Positions 24,800-34,559 of a DNA stretch of 64,000 bases are shown here, one piece after another. Under the pieces are notes generated by a model. That model made no database searches, was not told where the DNA came from, and saw nothing but the letters and a program-made list of their open reading frames with translations. Source of the stretch: Filimonas lacunae (lineage in GTDB: Bacteria; Bacteroidota; Bacteroidia; Chitinophagales; Chitinophagaceae); assembly GCF_002355595.1 (NCBI RefSeq), contig NZ_AP017422.1, forward strand, positions 1,798,001-1,862,000, written 5' to 3'. Both the position numbers and the translations under genes were made by a program. How positions within the stretch are numbered: position 1 is the stretch's first letter; every line of letters begins with the position of its first letter.

Positions 24800-27700
24800 G
24801 TGGCCAATACACTTGAACAAATTAAGCAAAACCTGATAGCAAAAGCTTCTTCCGCAGGGGGACAGCTTCAGCTGGATAACAGTATTATACAAAGTGATTG
24901 TTATGCACAGGTGCTACAGGCTGCTAAAGTAACGCAGATTCCTGTTCAGGTAGATAAAACAACGCCTGCCAATGATATTTATATTACCGGAACCACCTTG
25001 TTTATAAAAGGTACGGCCACACTCTATAATGGTACAGTGCCCGATTTTATGTTGCAACTAACAGGGGAAGAGGCAACTACCCGAACTGCACAATTTTCAG
25101 GCACATTGTCTTCTCTGAATATTACCCAGTTAAATACATTGGGGCTCATTGCTACCAACCCCTCGCTACCTTCCATTGCTTTACCCAATGTAACACTTTT
25201 AGGAGCTTCTAATCCGCCCAAAGGTGGCTATGCTACTTTAAGTGTTAGTTTACAAACCAGTACAGAAAGTTGGCCTGCCTTGTTACCTGATATTGGTATT
25301 AGCCTTACAGGCATTGGTATAGCGTTAACTACCAGCGCCGGTGGAAGTAGCTCGCTGGGTATTACAGGTAACTTTCTGTTACCCAATACCAGCTCAGGCA
25401 AACAGGTGAACATCACAGTTACCATACCCACCAGCACCTTAGCTACACCAGTGTGGAGTATTGGTTTAAGTGCTGCCCAGGGCGCTACGTTAATAAACCT
25501 GGGCGACATCAGCACCTTGCTGGCAGGCACCAATGTGTTTAGTCAGCTTCCTCCGGGATTGTCCGGAGTAGGGGGCTTTGGCCTGGTAGCGTTACAAATT
25601 AATTTTACACAATCAGCAGGCTCGTTCTCTATTCAAAAAATTGCGGCACAGATAGGCTGTAATAACTGGCCAGTAGGACCAGCTGATAAGCCTATATTCA
25701 CCATAACCAGTGCCGGTGTCAATATTACTGTGCAAGACCCTTTCATTTCGGCCAGCAGAAGCATCAGCACTTTTATTTATGGTAATTTTCAAATAGACCC
25801 TACAGACAGCACCACCAATCTGAGCATTAACATGAGCATCCCCCCGGGTAATGCAGATTGGGTGTTGAATGCCTACGGAGAAGTGGATTTGAAAAACGTG
25901 TCTGTATTTAATAAGCTACCCGGTGGGATAGATGCAGGTTCTTTAAATTTGCCGGCAGCGGTAGCGGGCAATACGCTTGCACTCAACTACTTTACTATTT
26001 CCTTTAACCCCAGCTCTTTACAATTATCTTATATCACCTTTTCGGTAGCGGTGAATGCTACCTGGTGGATTATAGACCAAAGCTTTGGTATAGCCAACCC
26101 CATGCTGCAGGTGTATATTCCGGGTGCATCCTTGCCATCCCCTCCACCGTTAAGTGTGTCGGCTGCCGGCCAGATATTGCTACCGGATGATGTGGTGTTG
26201 AATCTGGCTGCGGCTTATGCCAAAGGAGGACCGTGGAGTTTTAATGCAGCGCTGGCGCCGGGTTCGGTTATTAATGTGATAAAGCTGGCGCAAAAGCTGA
26301 TTGGCAGCGAGGTGAATCCCGATTCGGCTTTAGGTTTGGATACGTTAAATATTACTGCTTTGAGCATGGGCGTGGTGTCAAACCCAGCTACTCAGCAAAC
26401 TACGTATACTGTAAGCGGCACTACCGTGGGCAACTGGAACACTACTTTTGGTGTGTTACCTGCCATTAACGCAGTGGCCGATTTTTCTGTTACCTATAAT
26501 GGCGGCACCAGTGGTAGTATAGGGCTAACGATGGATGTGTTTGGCATATCCTTTAAAGTTACTTATGCCTTTACCACTACCAACACCTATTCATTAGGAT
26601 TGGAGTGGCAAGGCTTTAGTTTTGTATACGATAGTAAGTCGGATACCATCACTGCCAAAGGTGGTGACTGGACGTTGGGAGGAATATTAACGGCGCTGAT
26701 CAATGAAATAGATCCTTCGCAGGATTTTTCTTTACCCGATCCCTGGAGCCTGCTCAACTCCATCTCTTTAAAAGGGCTGGAATTAAGTATTAACCTTACC
26801 AGCAAAACGGTTTCTCTCAAATATAACTTATCATCACCTATCAAGCTGTTCTTTATCAATATTACGGGACTGTCTGTATCGGTAGAAAACAACTCGCAGG
26901 TGAATGTGCAGCTGGAAGGAAGTTACCTGGATGGTAAGCCAATACCTAAATGGGATGCGGCCAGCCAGTCGCCACCAGCCGTTCCGGGCTCGGGTAGCGA
27001 CCTGTTTGATCTGAAGTTTCTGGCGTTGGGGCAGCATGTATCGCTTACAGGGTTGGATAAGGTAAATAAAGTACAGGCGGCATTGGCCAACTACGAAAAA
27101 TACTTAGCGCCACCCGATCAGGGAGGTAATACGGTGCCGGTAAAACAAACACCTGCTACCCCCACAACAGGTACACTGGTGTTTAATGCCAATAACAGCT
27201 GGATGATAGCCGCTGATTTTACAGTGGCGAAGTTTTACCAGCTACAGTTTGTGTTTGACGATCCTGATCTGTATGGTTTGCGCATTGGCATAGCCAACGG
27301 AGCTACTTATTTTGCCGGGCTAGATTTTGAAATACTCTATAAAAAAATCACCGACACCATTGGCATGTACCAGGTGATTCTGCAATTGCCCGATGAATTC
27401 AGGCATATTGAATTAGGAGAGGTGTCTATTACCCTGCCCAATGTATTGGTGCAGGTGTATACCAATGGCAACTTCTACGTTGACTTTGGTTTTCCTGCCA
27501 GCATCACCGATTTTTCCCGCTCTTTCAGCATACAGGTATTCCCGTTTGTGGGATACGGAGGATTCTATTTTGGCATGCTTAGCGGTGCCACTTCTACCAG
27601 CGTGCCGGTAACCCAATATGGGCAGTTCAATCCCGTAATAGTAGCCGGTTTGGGCTTGTCGCTGGGCGTGGGCAAAACCATTGAAGCCGGTATTTTATCA

Positions 27701-30700
27701 GCTGGTTTGTCTCTTACCGTGGTGGGTATATTTGAAGGGGTATTAGGCTTTTATACCTGCTATGCAGATAGCAGTAAAACAGCCACTTATTACCGCTTTT
27801 CTGCCACTGTGGGCATTGTAGGGCATATTTACGGGCAGGTGAACTTTGCTATCATCTCGGCCCAGTTTGATATATTGGCTTATATCTATGCCACACTGGT
27901 AATAGAAAGCCATCGTGCTATTCCTATCAATTTCCAGGCGGGTGTAACCATCAGGCTTACGGTGCGTATTAACCTCGGCTTATTTAAAATATCCATTTCG
28001 CTCAGTTTCAGTGCTACCATCAGCGCTTCGTTCAGCATAGGAACCGATACCTGGAACCAGGCTTTATGGAACAACCCATGTGTGGGTAGTGGTGCGGCGG
28101 CACTGGTGTTAGCGGATAATGAAACGTACAAACTGGTATGGCAACCTTTGCAATACGACAGTGGTTTGGCTGCGGCACCCGCCATGCAGTTGTATTTTAT
28201 ACCCCATCTTACTATTGGCGAAGGAGCTGCGAATGCCACAGCAGCACAATATGTAGCCATGCTGTACATTGATGCGCCGGCGGCAACGGCTACCGTGGAT
28301 AACAGTTCGTTAGGCAGCCTGGCAAGAGGGGTGCTGGCCTGGTGTGTGAACGCTATTGTAAACAGCGGAACCGCTCATACTACGTACAGCCAGCTGATTG
28401 CACAGGAGGTGACTGTGCAGCAGTTAACCGCCTTAATGTGCGTGTTTAACAACCAGCAAGATAACCAGGCACCTTTCAATTATAATAATCCCATCACGAA
28501 TGGCTACGATGTAAAAGGATTTTTACAGGCTTACTTTACAGATGGCGCCGGCACTACCATTAATATCTCGGCAGTAGCGCAGGATACCGATACTACTTTG
28601 AATGCAGCTGTATTTCCACCTATGCCTGATTTACAATTGCAGGCAACGTTGAATGGTAATACAGTAGCCAATGCAGATTTTGCTACCACCAACATGACGG
28701 GTACACAGAACTATATTGGGGATGTTACCGCCATTCTGAACATGCTGAACGCGAATTACAGCAGCAACACTGCCACTGTGAATGATGCGGCCTGTTTATC
28801 ATCGGTAGACAACAGCGGGGTGGCTATAGAAACCAACCTGTCAATGGCTACCTTCTTCTTTACTGATTTTATCAACCTGGTAGGCAAGCAAATGATCCGG
28901 CAGGCACTGGATTATGTCAATGGCCAACAGGTGACTTCTGTTAATATTGGCGATTTGTTGAACAACGTTTGCACACCGGGCAATATTATCAGTCTTTCCG
29001 GTATGGCTTCCCGGTTCCTGCTGCATGGTTTGCGTTTACCAACACCACCGGTGGCGGCCAGTGGAGCTATTGAGCCATTGTATGTGCTTACCGGCCAACA
29101 GTTTACTATCCCGGCCCTACAGGCCGGTAAGGATGCATTTAGTGTAACGTTACAAAAAGCAGAAAGTACTAACTGGATCAGCTTTAATAAAGACGCGAAA
29201 GCCACTGCATTACCCGTGGTGATCAGCAGCACCGAAATGACGCGCATAACAGATACTGCAGCTGCAACTCTGGCTGCGGCTATTCAGCCTGGTTATCCGG
29301 CACCTGCACCGGTATATTACGATGGACAACAATCCTTTACCCTGGGCAGCCCTGCCCTGTGGCAATATCCCGGTGATTATTTTGCGGGTGAAGCCAACCA
29401 GCCTTATATACTGAAACTGCCTTCTCATTTACAGAATGAACTGGCTGCTTACCAGGGTGCTGCTCCTGTATTTACTGTGCAGTATTTAGATACTACGGTA
29501 GCAGATCCTAAACCAGTGGCGGTGAACAATTATGTATGGGCTACTACGGTTGCAGTAACGGTGCAGAAGGTTACGGCTGGCAATGTCATCACCTCGCCAT
29601 TGCAGGGCAACATGTACAACCTTACAGGAGCCGATGATACCGGCGTACATTTTCTCGAAAGCCTGGTGGCTTACCTGAACAGTGCAGCAGGCAAGGGCTT
29701 TAGCGGTCAGGTACAGTTGTTATATCAGCCAGACCCTACTACTAACAGCAAGGGTGGCTATGTATCGGCTGCCAGCAATACTACAATGCCGCCTGATAAG
29801 GTAGCTATTGCCATAGTGCAGGCCAACCTTTCTACCGAAACCAATCCGGAGCAAGGGTTTATGCTGAATAAAGTGGCTTTGGGCGACGTTGTCGCGCCTT
29901 CTAATACCCTCAACACTTTTGCTGACTTTGTTACCTTGTTATGGGAGTGCAGTATTGTGCGTTCAGGTGGTTTTTATTTATACTACAATGATGTGGCGGC
30001 AGGCAATGCCGGATTGCCGGATGCGCTGTTCGATGGCAATAATTCAGCTAAACTGGAGCTGTTAATTACCTATAACAGTTTTGTGGCACAGCCGTTTTTA
30101 AACAGCATGGTTATTGGTGATGCTATTAACTATAATAACACATCGGTATATGCGCAGTCGGCTTCGTTTATGTTACGATCGTCGATGATGTTGCAGGGGA
30201 ATATTGGTTATGTGTTGAAGCGGGCCAACCCCGGTGAATATACGCCACCAGCCGATCCTGATACCCCACCTTCTATAACAGAAGATGGCATTTACCTGGG
30301 CAACCAGTTTAACCTGCTGGGTGTAAGCTTACCTGCCAATCCATTATACCAGAACCTGCTTCCGTCGGGCCCTGTAGATGGCGATAATACGCAGGACAGG
30401 CAAACGGTAACAGAGGATGGTTTGTGGCATTATACGGGTATTATGCCCTATAATAGCTTTGTAGCGGGTATTGCCAATAAATGGAACATCACAGACCCTT
30501 ACGCGGGCATTGGCACAACAGCTACGTTGTTGCTGAACTGGCAGGATATGTTTGGTAATACCCTGCCGCTGCCTGCAGATAAAGAAAAGCTGAATATTCC
30601 TGTGTTGTATACGGATAATATTGTGGCGGTATCTCAATGGCCTTCTGCATCTGTTTCTTATCAGTTTGCAGGCGATGGAACTGTTAACCCTGTTTGTAAC

Positions 30701-33472
30701 GTATCCTTTGTGTTTAATACCGGCAGGTATGCACAGGGCGATCAAAGCTCGAAAGAGAATGCGGCAGCAGATGTCATTACCTGGGCCAGGTTATGGTTTC
30801 AGTTAAGCCATAGTGCAGATATACAAATGACCTGGACTGTTTCAGTAAATGCTACCGCAGCGCTTCCGGCGGGTGTGGTGCAGCCGGTAAACATTACACA
30901 GTTATTGCAACAGTTTGTAACACCGGTGGTGGACTACCTGTATGCAGTGGCCCAGGGTGCAACGCCACCTGCGGCTCCCGGCAGTTATGTATTAGCTCAA
31001 ACGATAGACCCTGCAAATGTTACCAGCTATCAATATATTTTCGCATTGGCGGCCGCTATCACTATCAGCCGCACTCAAAATGTAGATCCTGATTTTGCCA
31101 GCGTGGCTGGGGTGGCTTCTGCTGTAACGCCTGTGCAGCCTTATATGCAAAGTGCTGCCAGTGGCGATGCTTCCCTGCTGTATTTTGCGCAAACATTTGA
31201 AGCGGCGTTTAACAACCCGGCTTCTTCTGTTGTATATAAGGTGGCTACAGCTACCAATGTTACTACGGCATCGAGCGATCCGGTTGCCGCTGCGCCTGTA
31301 TGGATTGTTCGTTTTGATACTGCAGGCAAGCAAGGTATCAGCATCAGCTATCAGCAGGATACAGCGCATTACCTGGCGCCTATACCATTGGCTACTTCTT
31401 TACAAAATATCAGTGCGCCGGTAATAGGCTATCAAACAGGTGTGCCTTTTAACCCGCAAGCGCAGGGCGTAACTACTAATTTCACGTCTATCGACCTGGA
31501 TAACTGGTGCCTGCAATTGCTGGAAGCCATTGATAAGTTTTTAAGTCCTGCTTATGCCGTACCTGCCTTTTTACTGGATAATGGTACCAGCCTGCAAAAG
31601 GTGCTGGATGCCAAACAGCTGATAGCAGAAGCGATTGCGGGCATGGTAGATTATATTATTGAGCCTTCGGATACACCAGATGCCAATGGCTTTAATAATG
31701 CACAGCAAAAATGGTATCAGCAATTGCTTATCCAGTTGTCTGCCGCCTATGAATATTCTGCGGCGGTGCAACGGCCTGTGTCGGTACAATCGTGCTGGGG
31801 TGGGTTAAATACCGATCCGCCATTCGAAGGCGCGGCTCCAAGGCTGTATGGTAAAGTGTCGGGTGTGTTTGAGCCGGGGGAGCAAAGCAGTACCGAGCAG
31901 AACGCTGTGTTCTCGGCTGCCAAATTACCGGTGGCTGCGGGCGACTCCTGGTTAACCTTTATGTTCCGGATCGACAACAGCCAATCGCAAAGCGCCGATT
32001 TCTCTGCGGTGAATTTTGAGGTGTCGCATATAGAGTGGCAGTATGAGCAGGTAGAAGGTATTGATGGTTACCTGGCTTCTTCGTGGTTGTTGTTGCTGAT
32101 ACCGCAAACATTACCGGTTACCTATACCAGTGCGGGAGAAATGAGCATACCGGTTCCTTTAAAGGCGTATCCATTCTCACCCTATGTTACCGGTCAGTCA
32201 GGCAATTATCCATCACTGGTTGCGGCCAATACACCAGACCCCGTATCGGTGGCCAGAAGCTGGGATTATGTTTATACCTACCAGGCACCGGCTGCCGCAC
32301 AGGACACTACGGTGATGCAAGTGCAGTTTAATGTAACACCACCTGACAGATCAGCGCTGCATAATAATAACGCAGCGTTAAACCTGAACCAGGCACTGGT
32401 GCAGTTTACAGCCATGTATCCGCAGTTAAGCAGCGATTTTGACGCTTACCTGGTGAATGTAAAAGCAGCAGGGGATGGTAACTCGGCTTACGCAGCCAAT
32501 GCAGTAAATGCATTTGTATCCATTCTGAATATTATTGGCAATGCCTGGAAGCTGAGTGCCAACCAGGTGAACCCTTTTAAACCTTCTGTAACGAAAGAGT
32601 GGGTAAAGGTAAAAGCGGGAACGGATGTGCTGGCAAAAGTGGTATTGAAGTATACGGTAGAAGAAACGGAGAATGTGCAGTTGCCACAACCACCGTTGAT
32701 CATTAATGTTACACCGGATAAGTCTAACACGCGTGAACTGGTGCCCCTGGTAGATATTGCAGGATATGACAGGATTGCCAGCACTGTGGGCAATACCACC
32801 AGTTATACTTATATCAGTCAGGCAGATCAAACTCCTTTATTGTATAGTAACCGGAATGTAGTGCCTGGCCGTAGCGCCACTTTGCAATCGCTGGATGTAT
32901 TCGAAACCCAGAATGCAGTAGCGGGGTTGCAGTTAAAGAGAAACCTGGATCTGCTGTTGGTAAAAGGTTCTACTACAGAATGGCAAACCACCAATCCACT
33001 GTTTGTGTACCAGACGCCATTGGTTATGTTCTATTCCATTTATCAGCCGTTGTTCTCGCTGGATGCTGTTATTAATATCGCGTCTATACCTTCATCGGAT
33101 GGTACGCTGCCGCAACAACGTTCATTGCCGGATCAGTTATTGGCTTGGGCCAATGCGCTTACGGTACACATCACCGATCTTACTTCACTGACCGTAAAGG
33201 TGGAGTGTATGTATGAATACCAGATGGGAACGAGTGGGCTGATGGTAAGTATTCCTGTGTTACTGTTGCCGCCTTATACGGTAACAATAGCAGACAAGGG
33301 TGCAGCATTTGCCAATATGCTGGCAGCCAGTATGCAACTTTGGCTGAACGCGCATGCGCCGGTTTCTGTAACGGCACAATGGACATTCAGTTTACAGGTG
33401 TATTCTGCCTTTGGCAGCAACCTGCCTTTGTTAAGCAGGGAGTTTAATTTGCCATTAACAGCGATACTGTAA
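24800..33472 (+). CDS. Giant unrecognised multi-domain beta-rich protein (2890 aa)
   Basis: 2890 residues from a GTG at 24800; no signal peptide. Residues about 1-870 are a long series of beta-strand modules (TATLYNGTVPDFMLQLTGE, SIGLTMDVFGISFKVTY, ITGLSVSVENNSQVNVQLEG). Residues about 890-1090 are glycine-rich and unusually hydrophobic with alternating pattern (GYGGFYFGMLSG, GLGLSLGVGKTIEAGILS, INLGLFKISISLSFSATI), ending at WNQALWNNPCVG. The remaining roughly 1800 residues are mixed and end in a beta domain. The DUF6603 family is one possible match for the middle region, tentatively. No active-site motif is visible. It probably forms a very large scaffold or groove (inference). Confidence 0.82.
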   Translation: MANTLEQIKQNLIAKASSAGGQLQLDNSIIQSDCYAQVLQAAKVTQIPVQVDKTTPANDIYITGTTLFIKGTATLYNGTVPDFMLQLTGEEATTRTAQFSGTLSSLNITQLNTLGLIATNPSLPSIALPNVTLLGASNPPKGGYATLSVSLQTSTESWPALLPDIGISLTGIGIALTTSAGGSSSLGITGNFLLPNTSSGKQVNITVTIPTSTLATPVWSIGLSAAQGATLINLGDISTLLAGTNVFSQLPPGLSGVGGFGLVALQINFTQSAGSFSIQKIAAQIGCNNWPVGPADKPIFTITSAGVNITVQDPFISASRSISTFIYGNFQIDPTDSTTNLSINMSIPPGNADWVLNAYGEVDLKNVSVFNKLPGGIDAGSLNLPAAVAGNTLALNYFTISFNPSSLQLSYITFSVAVNATWWIIDQSFGIANPMLQVYIPGASLPSPPPLSVSAAGQILLPDDVVLNLAAAYAKGGPWSFNAALAPGSVINVIKLAQKLIGSEVNPDSALGLDTLNITALSMGVVSNPATQQTTYTVSGTTVGNWNTTFGVLPAINAVADFSVTYNGGTSGSIGLTMDVFGISFKVTYAFTTTNTYSLGLEWQGFSFVYDSKSDTITAKGGDWTLGGILTALINEIDPSQDFSLPDPWSLLNSISLKGLELSINLTSKTVSLKYNLSSPIKLFFINITGLSVSVENNSQVNVQLEGSYLDGKPIPKWDAASQSPPAVPGSGSDLFDLKFLALGQHVSLTGLDKVNKVQAALANYEKYLAPPDQGGNTVPVKQTPATPTTGTLVFNANNSWMIAADFTVAKFYQLQFVFDDPDLYGLRIGIANGATYFAGLDFEILYKKITDTIGMYQVILQLPDEFRHIELGEVSITLPNVLVQVYTNGNFYVDFGFPASITDFSRSFSIQVFPFVGYGGFYFGMLSGATSTSVPVTQYGQFNPVIVAGLGLSLGVGKTIEAGILSAGLSLTVVGIFEGVLGFYTCYADSSKTATYYRFSATVGIVGHIYGQVNFAIISAQFDILAYIYATLVIESHRAIPINFQAGVTIRLTVRINLGLFKISISLSFSATISASFSIGTDTWNQALWNNPCVGSGAAALVLADNETYKLVWQPLQYDSGLAAAPAMQLYFIPHLTIGEGAANATAAQYVAMLYIDAPAATATVDNSSLGSLARGVLAWCVNAIVNSGTAHTTYSQLIAQEVTVQQLTALMCVFNNQQDNQAPFNYNNPITNGYDVKGFLQAYFTDGAGTTINISAVAQDTDTTLNAAVFPPMPDLQLQATLNGNTVANADFATTNMTGTQNYIGDVTAILNMLNANYSSNTATVNDAACLSSVDNSGVAIETNLSMATFFFTDFINLVGKQMIRQALDYVNGQQVTSVNIGDLLNNVCTPGNIISLSGMASRFLLHGLRLPTPPVAASGAIEPLYVLTGQQFTIPALQAGKDAFSVTLQKAESTNWISFNKDAKATALPVVISSTEMTRITDTAAATLAAAIQPGYPAPAPVYYDGQQSFTLGSPALWQYPGDYFAGEANQPYILKLPSHLQNELAAYQGAAPVFTVQYLDTTVADPKPVAVNNYVWATTVAVTVQKVTAGNVITSPLQGNMYNLTGADDTGVHFLESLVAYLNSAAGKGFSGQVQLLYQPDPTTNSKGGYVSAASNTTMPPDKVAIAIVQANLSTETNPEQGFMLNKVALGDVVAPSNTLNTFADFVTLLWECSIVRSGGFYLYYNDVAAGNAGLPDALFDGNNSAKLELLITYNSFVAQPFLNSMVIGDAINYNNTSVYAQSASFMLRSSMMLQGNIGYVLKRANPGEYTPPADPDTPPSITEDGIYLGNQFNLLGVSLPANPLYQNLLPSGPVDGDNTQDRQTVTEDGLWHYTGIMPYNSFVAGIANKWNITDPYAGIGTTATLLLNWQDMFGNTLPLPADKEKLNIPVLYTDNIVAVSQWPSASVSYQFAGDGTVNPVCNVSFVFNTGRYAQGDQSSKENAAADVITWARLWFQLSHSADIQMTWTVSVNATAALPAGVVQPVNITQLLQQFVTPVVDYLYAVAQGATPPAAPGSYVLAQTIDPANVTSYQYIFALAAAITISRTQNVDPDFASVAGVASAVTPVQPYMQSAASGDASLLYFAQTFEAAFNNPASSVVYKVATATNVTTASSDPVAAAPVWIVRFDTAGKQGISISYQQDTAHYLAPIPLATSLQNISAPVIGYQTGVPFNPQAQGVTTNFTSIDLDNWCLQLLEAIDKFLSPAYAVPAFLLDNGTSLQKVLDAKQLIAEAIAGMVDYIIEPSDTPDANGFNNAQQKWYQQLLIQLSAAYEYSAAVQRPVSVQSCWGGLNTDPPFEGAAPRLYGKVSGVFEPGEQSSTEQNAVFSAAKLPVAAGDSWLTFMFRIDNSQSQSADFSAVNFEVSHIEWQYEQVEGIDGYLASSWLLLLIPQTLPVTYTSAGEMSIPVPLKAYPFSPYVTGQSGNYPSLVAANTPDPVSVARSWDYVYTYQAPAAAQDTTVMQVQFNVTPPDRSALHNNNAALNLNQALVQFTAMYPQLSSDFDAYLVNVKAAGDGNSAYAANAVNAFVSILNIIGNAWKLSANQVNPFKPSVTKEWVKVKAGTDVLAKVVLKYTVEETENVQLPQPPLIINVTPDKSNTRELVPLVDIAGYDRIASTVGNTTSYTYISQADQTPLLYSNRNVVPGRSATLQSLDVFETQNAVAGLQLKRNLDLLLVKGSTTEWQTTNPLFVYQTPLVMFYSIYQPLFSLDAVINIASIPSSDGTLPQQRSLPDQLLAWANALTVHITDLTSLTVKVECMYEYQMGTSGLMVSIPVLLLPPYTVTIADKGAAFANMLAASMQLWLNAHAPVSVTAQWTFSLQVYSAFGSNLPLLSREFNLPLTAIL

Positions 33473-33635
33473 GTATATAGGTGAAAAAGCCGGGCAGTGA
33501 TAATTGAGGGGGGGGCTATAGTTTAACAACTTAATCATTCAGTTGGAAAAAGCCTCCCCCGTTAGCCTTGTTAATTACACAGAGGCGTTATTAAGCGTTA
33601 GAAAGGAGTTTAAAGAGCAAAATTAGAATGAGACT

Positions 33636-33653
33636 CTGAACAAAATGAACAGG
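33636..33653 (+). repeat. 18-nt element, copy B (identical at 15997)
   Basis: CTGAACAAAATGAACAGG, identical to the copy at 15997 and 68 bp before the start at 33721. The two sites bracket the GH2 and giant-protein region. Confidence 0.5.
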
Positions 33654-33720
33654 GGAGCCAGGTGCTATAGAAATATCTTAGTTGTGAAAGCTCATTCATT
33701 CACGTAATAGTAAAAAGCAC

Positions 33721-34178
33721 ATGCAATATGAGAAATACAATGATGTAATTGTTTCCCCTGATTTTCTGGAATTTGAATTTGTAAGTGTTGGGCCTAAAGG
33801 AGAAATTAAAAAGGCGATTCAGTTTGTACATACTTCTCAGCCTGATACGTACAATTTATCCTTTGGTAATTTAAGGCTGATAGGAGTATTGATGATATGG
33901 CTGTTGATGATAATAAAGACAGGGATAAGATTTTAGCAACGGTGGTGTATGCTACTACGCTTTTTTTCAAGGAACATCCTGGCAAACAGGTGGTTTTTAC
34001 CGGTAGTACTGCACAGAGAACCCGGTTGTACAGGATGGCAATTTCAGTGAATTTAGTGGAGTTATCAACTGAATTTCATATATATGGGTTGCTGAAAGAC
34101 ATGGAATCCTATGTTATTCTACCCTTTCAAAAGGGATTAGACTATTTCGGCTTTCTTGTGAAAAGGAAAAAAGTTTAA
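33721..34178 (+). pseudogene. DUF6934-like gene broken by a -1 frameshift
   Basis: Two overlapping reading frames together make one protein. The first (33721-33936) gives MQYEKYNDVIVS, FEFVSVGPKGEIKKAIQF and YNLSFGN. The second, up to 34178, gives SIDDMAVDDNKDRDKILATVV, STAQRTRLYRMAISVNLVEL and FHIYGLLKD, which are the continuous hallmarks of DUF6934. The break is at the T-run 33870-33872: one extra T would join the frames as GN-FKADR-SIDD. The restored protein would be about 152 aa, cytoplasmic. Either a genuine pseudogene or a sequencing error. The rest is well preserved, so inactivation would be recent. Confidence 0.8.
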
Positions 34179-34188
34179 ATTTGCTTGT

Positions 34189-34353
34189 ATGAAGGACAAA
34201 AAACAAGAAATCATTGATTATGCTAAATCGCTGGGAATAAATCTCACGATTGATCCTGCTTTGAAAGAAAAGCATGGAAGCAAGGTTTTGGCTTCTGAAA
34301 AATTGGCGAAAGTCAATGAGATGCTTTCCAATATGAAGTCACTTCCTAAGTAA
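34189..34353 (+). CDS. Small helical partner of the DUF6934-like gene
   Basis: 54 residues (MKDKKQEIIDYAKSLGINLT ... SNMKSLPK), too short for many gene finders. It is charged, helical and soluble, starts 10 bp after the frameshifted DUF6934-like gene and is followed by a terminator. The tight spacing suggests a two-gene module; similar short lysine-rich genes commonly accompany DUF6934 in this phylum, from memory. A toxin-antitoxin-like role is only a guess. Confidence 0.65.
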   Translation: MKDKKQEIIDYAKSLGINLTIDPALKEKHGSKVLASEKLAKVNEMLSNMKSLPK

Positions 34354-34473
34354 GTTATATTACAGAAATATAAAAACACCATTATGCAATCAACATTAAA
34401 TAGCGAACAGCTTTTTTCATACCAGACGGCAGCCAAAGCATTAATATAATACAAGCGATTCAGTAACATATTT

Positions 34474-34514
34474 AACAGCATTTGTACGTAAAAGTATAAA
34501 TGCTGTTTTTGTTT
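34474..34514. terminator. Intrinsic terminator
   Basis: A perfect 10-bp stem (AACAGCATTT / AAATGCTGTT) with a 14-nt loop and a T-rich tail. It ends the small-gene module and may also serve the leftward CobW-type gene. Confidence 0.75.
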
Positions 34515-34559
34515 GTACACGTAGGTAAGCCCGGCTTTTGTGTTTGTATAACCGCGTGT

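Noticed and set aside
33505-33562. Long hairpin GGGGGGGGCT ... AGCCTCCCCC after the giant gene
   Set aside because: The G-run pairs only with a bulge and the loop is over 30 nt, so it is weak evidence for a terminator. The G-run may be a sequencing-sensitive tract.
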